A DNA stretch of 38,294 bases from Streptomyces humicola (lineage in GTDB: Bacteria; Actinomycetota; Actinomycetes; Streptomycetales; Streptomycetaceae): the NCBI RefSeq assembly GCF_024436035.1, contig NZ_JANFNG010000047.1, positions 1-38,294 on the forward strand. Direction: 5' to 3'. Of this stretch, positions 33,822 to 38,294 are shown one piece after another; position 1 is the stretch's first letter, and the number at the start of each line of letters is the position of its first letter. Under the pieces are notes generated by a model. That model had not been told where the DNA came from. It was given only the letters and a program-made list of their open reading frames with translations, and made no database searches. The position numbers and the translations under genes were made by a program.

Positions 33822-35354
33822 TCACATATGGACCTCGCTCCGGCCGGCCGGTGCCGGGGCGTCCGAGCGGGGGTGGTCGGGGTTGAGGAACCACCTGCGG
33901 GCGGAGGCCAGCCACCACAGCGCGGCGAACCCCAGCACCGCCAGCACGGCGATCGGGGCGTAGTTGAACGTCTGCGCCGTCACCGGGCTGGTCTGCGGCA
34001 GCATGAAGAGGATGGTGATCACCACCACCCACGCGACCGCGACCACACCGACCGGACGGCTCCAGCGGCCCAGGTGCCACGGGCCCCGCTCGAAGCGGTC
34101 GCCCTGGCGCAGGCGCAGGAACGTGGGGATCACGTATGCGATGTAAAGACCGATCGTCGCGATCGAGGTCACGGCCGCATACGCGGTCGAGTTGATCAAG
34201 TAGGGCAGGCCGAGGACGAGCGCGCCCGCCGCCGCCAGCCACACCGCGTTGGTCGGAGTTCGCGTACGGTCGTTGATGCGGTGCCAGACGCGCGAGTACG
34301 GCAGCGCGCCGTCGCGCGAGAACGCATAGATCATGCGGCTGTTGGCGGTCACCGAGGCCATGCCGCAGAACAGCTGCGCCCCGATGACGACGAGCAGCAG
34401 CAGCTTGCCGCCGGTCGCGCCCACCGCGTCGAGCAGGATCTGGGCCGGCGGCACGCCGGTCTTGCTGTTGAGCGTGCCGCTGTACGACTGGATGGCGAAG
34501 GTGAAGCCGAGCAGCAGCACCAGGCCTGCGATCCACGACAGCCAGATCGAGCGGACGATGCCCCGTGGCCCGGACGTCGAGGCCTGCTGGGTCTCCTCGG
34601 TCATATGGGCGGAGGCGTCGTACCCGGTGAAGGTGTACTGCGCGACGAGCAGGCTCAGCAGACCGACATAGAGCGAGCTGTGCCAGCCGGTGTTGTTGAC
34701 GAAGTGGGTGAAGACGAAGGACGCCGACTGGTGGTGGGACGGCGCGAAGGTGAGCGCACCGACGATCACCGCGACACCGACGACGTGCCACCACACGCTG
34801 ACGTCGTTGAGGAACGCCACGATCCGCACACCGAAGGTGTTGAGCAGGCCGTGGACGATGAGGATGACGGCGAAGAGCCCGATGACGCGGCCCGGGGTCA
34901 CCGTGAACCCGAACTGCAGGTTGAGATACGCCCCCAGGAAGCTCGCCGCGCCGAAGTCGACGCCCGCCGTCACGGCGACCTGCCCGAGGACGTTGAACCA
35001 GCCGGTGAACCAGGCCCACGCCGCTGCCGAGCGGCGCGGCGCCATGCGGTGTGCCCAGAAGTACAGCCCCGCGGAGGTCGGATACGCCGAACAGACCTCG
35101 GCCATGGCAAGCCCGACGATCAGCGTCATCAGCCCGACGGCGACCCAGCCCCAGATCAGCATTGCCGGGCCGCCGGTGTTCATGCCGAACCCGTAGAGGG
35201 TCAGACAGCCGGAGAGAATCGAGATGATCGTGAAGGAGACGGCGAAGTTGGAGAACGCCGACATGCGGCGGGCGAGCACCTGCGTGTAGCCGAGCTGACG
35301 CAGCCGCTCCTCATCATCGGAAAGATCGGTCCGCAGACCTTTGGATGTTGTCAT
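33822..35354 (-). CDS. Amino acid/GABA-type APC permease
   Basis: The 510-residue integral membrane protein has about 12 TM helices and the amino acid/choline transporter pattern: DDEERLRQLGYTQVLARRMS at the N-terminus, then SFTIISILSGCLTLYGFGMN, then YDASAHMTEETQQAS and PRGIVRSIWLSW. Family members import GABA, choline, ethanolamine or amino acids by proton or cation symport. The substrate cannot be read from the sequence. ATG 35354 has a GGGGG stretch just upstream; the extra 12 residues in frame are unlikely. Confidence 0.93.
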   Translation of the reverse strand: MTTSKGLRTDLSDDEERLRQLGYTQVLARRMSAFSNFAVSFTIISILSGCLTLYGFGMNTGGPAMLIWGWVAVGLMTLIVGLAMAEVCSAYPTSAGLYFWAHRMAPRRSAAAWAWFTGWFNVLGQVAVTAGVDFGAASFLGAYLNLQFGFTVTPGRVIGLFAVILIVHGLLNTFGVRIVAFLNDVSVWWHVVGVAVIVGALTFAPSHHQSASFVFTHFVNNTGWHSSLYVGLLSLLVAQYTFTGYDASAHMTEETQQASTSGPRGIVRSIWLSWIAGLVLLLGFTFAIQSYSGTLNSKTGVPPAQILLDAVGATGGKLLLLVVIGAQLFCGMASVTANSRMIYAFSRDGALPYSRVWHRINDRTRTPTNAVWLAAAGALVLGLPYLINSTAYAAVTSIATIGLYIAYVIPTFLRLRQGDRFERGPWHLGRWSRPVGVVAVAWVVVITILFMLPQTSPVTAQTFNYAPIAVLAVLGFAALWWLASARRWFLNPDHPRSDAPAPAGRSEVHM

Positions 35355-35449
35355 GCCCCCAGCGTTTCCCTCGCCGGGGGCATTCCACACCGGTTCACCG
35401 GATTTTAAAGGTCTCGATTCAGACCGTTGATCTCCGGAGCCGGACCGAC

Positions 35450-37462
35450 TCAGCCGTTGCGCTTCCAGCGCGGCTTGTCGGCGCGGCGGTCGAACGAACC
35501 ACGGTGGTCGTCGCGGCGGCCGTACGGACGGCGGTCGGCGTCGCGGTCACGTCCGTGGCCGTGTCCGTACGAGGGGCGCTCATCGCGGCGGTCACGGTTG
35601 AACGGGCGGTCGCCGCCACGGAATTCACGACGGTCGCGGTGGTCGCGGCTGTACGAGGGACGGTCGTCGCGGTTGTCGTGGCCGAACGACGGGCGACGGT
35701 CGTCACGGCGGTCACCGCGGCGGTCGTCGCGCCGGTCGTCACGGAAGTCGCGGCGGTCACGATCACGGTCACGGTTGAACGACGGCCGCCGGTCGTCACG
35801 ACGCTCGTCACGGCGGTCACCGCGGCGGTCGTCGCGCCGGTCGTCACGGAAGTCGCGGCGGTCACGATCACGGTCACGGTTGAACGACGGCCGCCGGTCG
35901 TCACGACGCTCATCGCGGCGGTCGCGGTCACGGTCACGGTCACGGTCACGGTCACGGTCACGGTTGAACGACGGCCGCCGGTCACGCTCCTGCTGGGCCG
36001 GTACGACGACCGGTTCCGGAGCCGGTTCGGCCAATGCCTCGGCAGCCGCCTCGACCGCCTCGGCCACCGCCGTCTCCGGGTCGTCGCCGCGCTCGCGCGC
36101 CGCACGCGCCGTCAACCGGTCGGCGTCCTCACGCAGTTCGGCGGCGCGTCGCTGCGCTCGCTCCAGCTGCCGGGTCAGCTCGGCGACTTCGCGCTCGGCC
36201 TGCTGGGCCGCGTTCTGTGCCGCGTCCGCCTGTACCTCGGTGAGCGAGCGGGCGCCCGTGATCCGGGCCACGTCCTCGTCGAAGACGTCGGCGCCGCCCA
36301 CGATGTGGCGGCTGGCCTCCACACCCGCGTCCTCCATCAGCCGGAAGATGGTCTTGCGCTGGTGCGGGAGCGCGAGCGAGACGACGGTGCCGCTGCGGCC
36401 CGCGCGCGCGGTGCGGCCGCTGCGGTGCAGATAGTCCTTGTGGTCGCCGGCCGGGTCCACATTGAGCACCAGGTCGATGTCGTCGACGTGGATGCCGCGC
36501 GCGGCGACGTCGGTCGCGACGAGCGCGTTCACGTACCCGTCCTTGAAGTCCGCGAGCGTACGGGTGCGCGCGCCCTGCGTCATGCCACCATGCAGCGCGT
36601 CCGCCTTCACGCCCGCGTCGCGCAGCTGCTCGGCGACGCGATCGGCGCCCATCTGCGTCCGTACGAAGATGATCGTGCGGCCCTTGCGCGCGGCGATCGC
36701 CGCGGTGACCGGCGCCTTGTCCTTCGGCTTCACCACCAGCACGTGGTGGGTCATCGTGGTGACCGCACCCGCCGACGGGTCGACCTCGTGGGTGACCGGG
36801 TCGACGAGGTAGCGCTTGACCAGGGTGTCGATCTCGTTCTCCAGCGTCGCGGAGAACAGCAGCCGCTGGCCGCCGGCCGGGATCAGGTCGAGGATCTCGG
36901 TGACCTCGGGCAGGAAGCCCATGTCGGCCATCTGGTCCGCCTCGTCGAGCACCGCGGTCTGCACCCGGTCCAACGCGCACGCGCCGCGCTCGATCAGGTC
37001 GCGCAGCCGGCCGGGGGTGGCGACGAGCACGTCGACGCCGCGCTCCAGCGCGTAGATCTGGTTGGCCATCGAGGTGCCGCCGCACACCACCTTGAGCCGG
37101 AGCCCGAGCACGTCCCCGTACGGCTGCAGCGCGTCGGAGACCTGCATCGCCAGCTCGCGCGTCGGGGTGAGGATCACGCCGCGCGGGCGCTTGGCGTCGG
37201 TGTGGCCGTCGGCCAGCGTGGTGAGCAGCGGGAGGCCGAACGACAGGGTCTTGCCGGAGCCGGTACGGCCACGGCCGAGGATGTCGCGGCCCGCGAGCGC
37301 GTCCGGGATGGTCGCGGCCTGGATCGGGAACGGGGTCGTCACACCGTTCTGCGCGAGTTTGCGGACGACCTGGTCGGGCAGGCCGAGATCGGCGAAGGTG
37401 ACGGTCGGGGCGTCGGCGGCCGTGGTGTCGGCAGCGTCGATGGGCAGGCTGTCAATGGACAT
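35450..37462 (-). CDS. DEAD-box RNA helicase with Arg/Asp-rich repeat tail
   Basis: The 670-residue protein has a complete DEAD-box core: Q motif (FADLGLPDQ...PIQ), motif I GRTGSGKT (65-72), Ia TPTREL (99-104), II DEAD (173-176), III SAT (204-206), V VATDVAARGIHV and VI HRSGRTARAG (346-355). A helical region at about 390-470 leads into a disordered tail of more than 150 residues dominated by RD/RR/DR. Such helicases unwind RNA in ribosome assembly or at low temperature, and charged tails often bind RNA or drive condensation. ATG 37462 (MSIDSLP) is the likely start; the 59-residue upstream extension is not helicase-like. Confidence 0.95.
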   Translation of the reverse strand: MSIDSLPIDAADTTAADAPTVTFADLGLPDQVVRKLAQNGVTTPFPIQAATIPDALAGRDILGRGRTGSGKTLSFGLPLLTTLADGHTDAKRPRGVILTPTRELAMQVSDALQPYGDVLGLRLKVVCGGTSMANQIYALERGVDVLVATPGRLRDLIERGACALDRVQTAVLDEADQMADMGFLPEVTEILDLIPAGGQRLLFSATLENEIDTLVKRYLVDPVTHEVDPSAGAVTTMTHHVLVVKPKDKAPVTAAIAARKGRTIIFVRTQMGADRVAEQLRDAGVKADALHGGMTQGARTRTLADFKDGYVNALVATDVAARGIHVDDIDLVLNVDPAGDHKDYLHRSGRTARAGRSGTVVSLALPHQRKTIFRLMEDAGVEASRHIVGGADVFDEDVARITGARSLTEVQADAAQNAAQQAEREVAELTRQLERAQRRAAELREDADRLTARAARERGDDPETAVAEAVEAAAEALAEPAPEPVVVPAQQERDRRPSFNRDRDRDRDRDRDRDRRDERRDDRRPSFNRDRDRDRRDFRDDRRDDRRGDRRDERRDDRRPSFNRDRDRDRRDFRDDRRDDRRGDRRDDRRPSFGHDNRDDRPSYSRDHRDRREFRGGDRPFNRDRRDERPSYGHGHGRDRDADRRPYGRRDDHRGSFDRRADKPRWKRNG
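35702..35911 (-). repeat. 105-bp tandem repeat in helicase tail
   Basis: Two essentially identical 105-bp units (35702-35806 and 35807-35911) encode a 35-residue unit (RRDERRDDRRPSFNRDRDRD, then RRDFRDDRRDDRRGD). The period is a multiple of three. Confidence 0.85.
35925..35960 (-). repeat. Hexamer microsatellite (CGGTCA)6
   Basis: Six perfect copies of CGGTCA on the plus strand encode alternating Arg-Asp in the helicase tail. Copy number can change without frameshift. Confidence 0.9.
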
Positions 37463-37676
37463 GCTGAAGCAGAACCTCTCGGAGTTCGGCACGCGCCAGC
37501 TCCGCGGGTTCGCATACAACCGCCTTGTGCGGTCAGCCACAGGAGAAACGGAACGCGCCACACGGCGCGCTTCGGTTGGGCGCCGGGCTGTGGGATCAAA
37601 CGATCTACCAGCATACGGATTCACCACCCGCCCGGGCAAATCGCCTGCGTAAGCGCGGGAGAGGAGCCGGGAGAGA

Positions 37677-38159
37677 CTAGCGCACCGCCGGTTTCGGCTC
37701 CGGTGCGGGCGAGGGCGGCGGCTGCGTCGGCGTGGGCGCGGAGGTGGGAGCGGTGCTCGGTGGCGCAGTCACCGAGGGCGAGGCGCTGGGGCGCGGGGCC
37801 GATGACGGCGTCGGCTCCGGCGACCGCCGACCGGCCGGCGCCGAGGCCGCGGGACGCGGGAAACGGCCGGGGGGCGAGGATCGTGACGGTGACGGCGAGC
37901 CCCCCGACGACGGGGACGCCGCGGCCCTGGGGGCGGCCGACCCCTCCGTTGAGCGCTCCATGCCCGCGCCGCGCAGCCCGCCCGGTGCCTTCCCGTCCGC
38001 CGCCGACGGCGCCGCCGTGGCCCGCGGAACCGGGTGCGCGGCCTGCGTCAACTCCACGCACCCGCCGGCACCGGCCAGCAGCACGGCGACGGCGACGAGG
38101 CGGAAGGGCAGACGGGGGAGACGGGGAAGACGGGACGGCAGCGCGGCGAGCGGGGTCAC
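37677..38159 (-). CDS. Putative lipoprotein, Pro/Ser-rich
   Basis: The 160-residue protein has a signal peptide with a lipobox (LVAVAVLLAGAGGC, lipid-modified Cys at about residue 34). The remainder is low-complexity Pro/Ser/Ala/Thr sequence with no recognised domain. It is probably anchored outside the membrane, perhaps as a wall-spanning linker. GTG 38159 overlaps the TGA of an upstream frame (GTGA), which suggests coupling. The function is unknown. Confidence 0.65.
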   Translation of the reverse strand: MTPLAALPSRLPRLPRLPFRLVAVAVLLAGAGGCVELTQAAHPVPRATAAPSAADGKAPGGLRGAGMERSTEGSAAPRAAASPSSGGSPSPSRSSPPGRFPRPAASAPAGRRSPEPTPSSAPRPSASPSVTAPPSTAPTSAPTPTQPPPSPAPEPKPAVR

Positions 38160-38294
38160 GGCCTGACCAACGCCCCCGCCCCCGCCCAGGACACGGTCGG
38201 TGAGCGGGCCGCCGCTCGGGGTACGCGTACTCCATCCCGGTACTCATCGCCGCCGTCGTCGACGTCGCCTCCGTAGCCCGCAGCGGTGGGGGGG
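38156..38294 (-). CDS. Possible C-terminal end of an upstream gene (partial)
   Basis: A frame entering from the window edge encodes an end reading GYGGDVDDGGDEYRDGVRVP to VSWAGAGALVRP. It stops at a TGA sharing four bases with the lipoprotein start (GTGA). The overlap favours a real coupled gene, but only 45 residues are visible and no family is recognised. Confidence 0.3.
   Translation of the reverse strand, partial: PPTAAGYGGDVDDGGDEYRDGVRVPRAAARSPTVSWAGAGALVRP

Noticed and set aside
35702-35968. CRISPR-like regular repeats
   Set aside because: The repeats are in-frame coding repeats for an Arg/Asp tail with no unique spacers, and no cas genes are nearby.
35345-38203. 952-residue plus-strand frame over the helicase
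   Set aside because: It is a shadow of the DEAD-box gene; its Val/Thr repeats merely mirror the Arg/Asp repeat codons.
37621-38247. 208-residue frame starting MSTGMEYAYPERR
   Set aside because: It overlaps the lipoprotein gene in another frame and lacks any domain. The lipoprotein frame has a convincing signal peptide and lipobox.

Overview
The window is very GC-rich DNA with GTG/ATG starts, strong Shine-Dalgarno (SD) motifs, SpoIIE-type phosphatases, an NsdA-like regulator, DUF397/DUF5753 proteins and an AtrA-like TetR regulator. This points to Streptomyces or a close relative. The gene order (MarR, MFS, PP2C phosphatase, NADH dehydrogenase, atrA, sigma factor, Asn-synthetase-like protein, NsdA-like regulator, oxidase, trmB, PrsW ... 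dodecin, phosphatase, cdd, DEAD helicase) resembles, from memory, a conserved chromosomal core segment of Streptomyces (the S. coelicolor SCO409x-SCO412x neighbourhood). It is not a mobile island.

Layout. 0.3-2.2 kb: divergent MarR regulator and MFS exporter with an inverted-repeat operator candidate between them. 2.3-6.6 kb: PAS-SpoIIE-HATPase phosphatase, type II NADH dehydrogenase and the divergent TetR regulator (atrA-like). 6.7-10.8 kb: a membrane-anchored ECF sigma factor fused to a zinc-finger motif, a TM segment and an NPCBM-like domain, facing a lasso-cyclase/Asn-synthetase-like protein whose catalytic motifs are degenerate. 11.7-17.8 kb: NsdA-like regulator, L-2-hydroxyglutarate oxidase-like FAD enzyme, trmB, PrsW-type protease and a SEC-C protein; the last three appear to be leaderless genes. 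17.8-19.3 kb: a small decayed accessory patch of lower GC at its start, containing an SRA-HNH endonuclease cut in mid-HNH, a DUF5753 regulator missing its HTH, and a DUF397 gene with an in-frame TGA at a Trp position.

19.35-25.0 kb: small membrane protein, M23 peptidase under a cyclic-di-AMP (ydaO) riboswitch, secreted M6-like protease, membrane-anchored esterase-fold protein and a FtsW/RodA-type glycosyltransferase; much of this segment concerns the cell wall or extracytoplasm. 25.2-26.6 kb: three small genes (His-rich secreted protein, dodecin, DUF6299-like secreted protein). 26.7-30.2 kb: a large sensor phosphatase, a relic of another SpoIIE phosphatase with an internal stop, and cytidine deaminase. 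30.6-32.9 kb: pentapeptide-repeat protein translationally linked to an LCMT-type methyltransferase, then a zinc-ribbon membrane protein. 33.0-33.8 kb: two tRNA-Lys(UUU) genes bracketing an allophanate-hydrolase-C-like protein. 33.8-38.3 kb: APC permease, DEAD-box helicase with an Arg/Asp repeat tail, a lipoprotein and the end of a possible upstream gene.

No intact mobile element, CRISPR array, integrase or complete defence system is visible. The most notable items are the one-piece sigma/zinc-finger/carbohydrate-binding protein, the orphan pseudo-cyclase, the decayed SRA-HNH/DUF5753/DUF397 patch, the run of leaderless genes and the twin tRNA-Lys locus.
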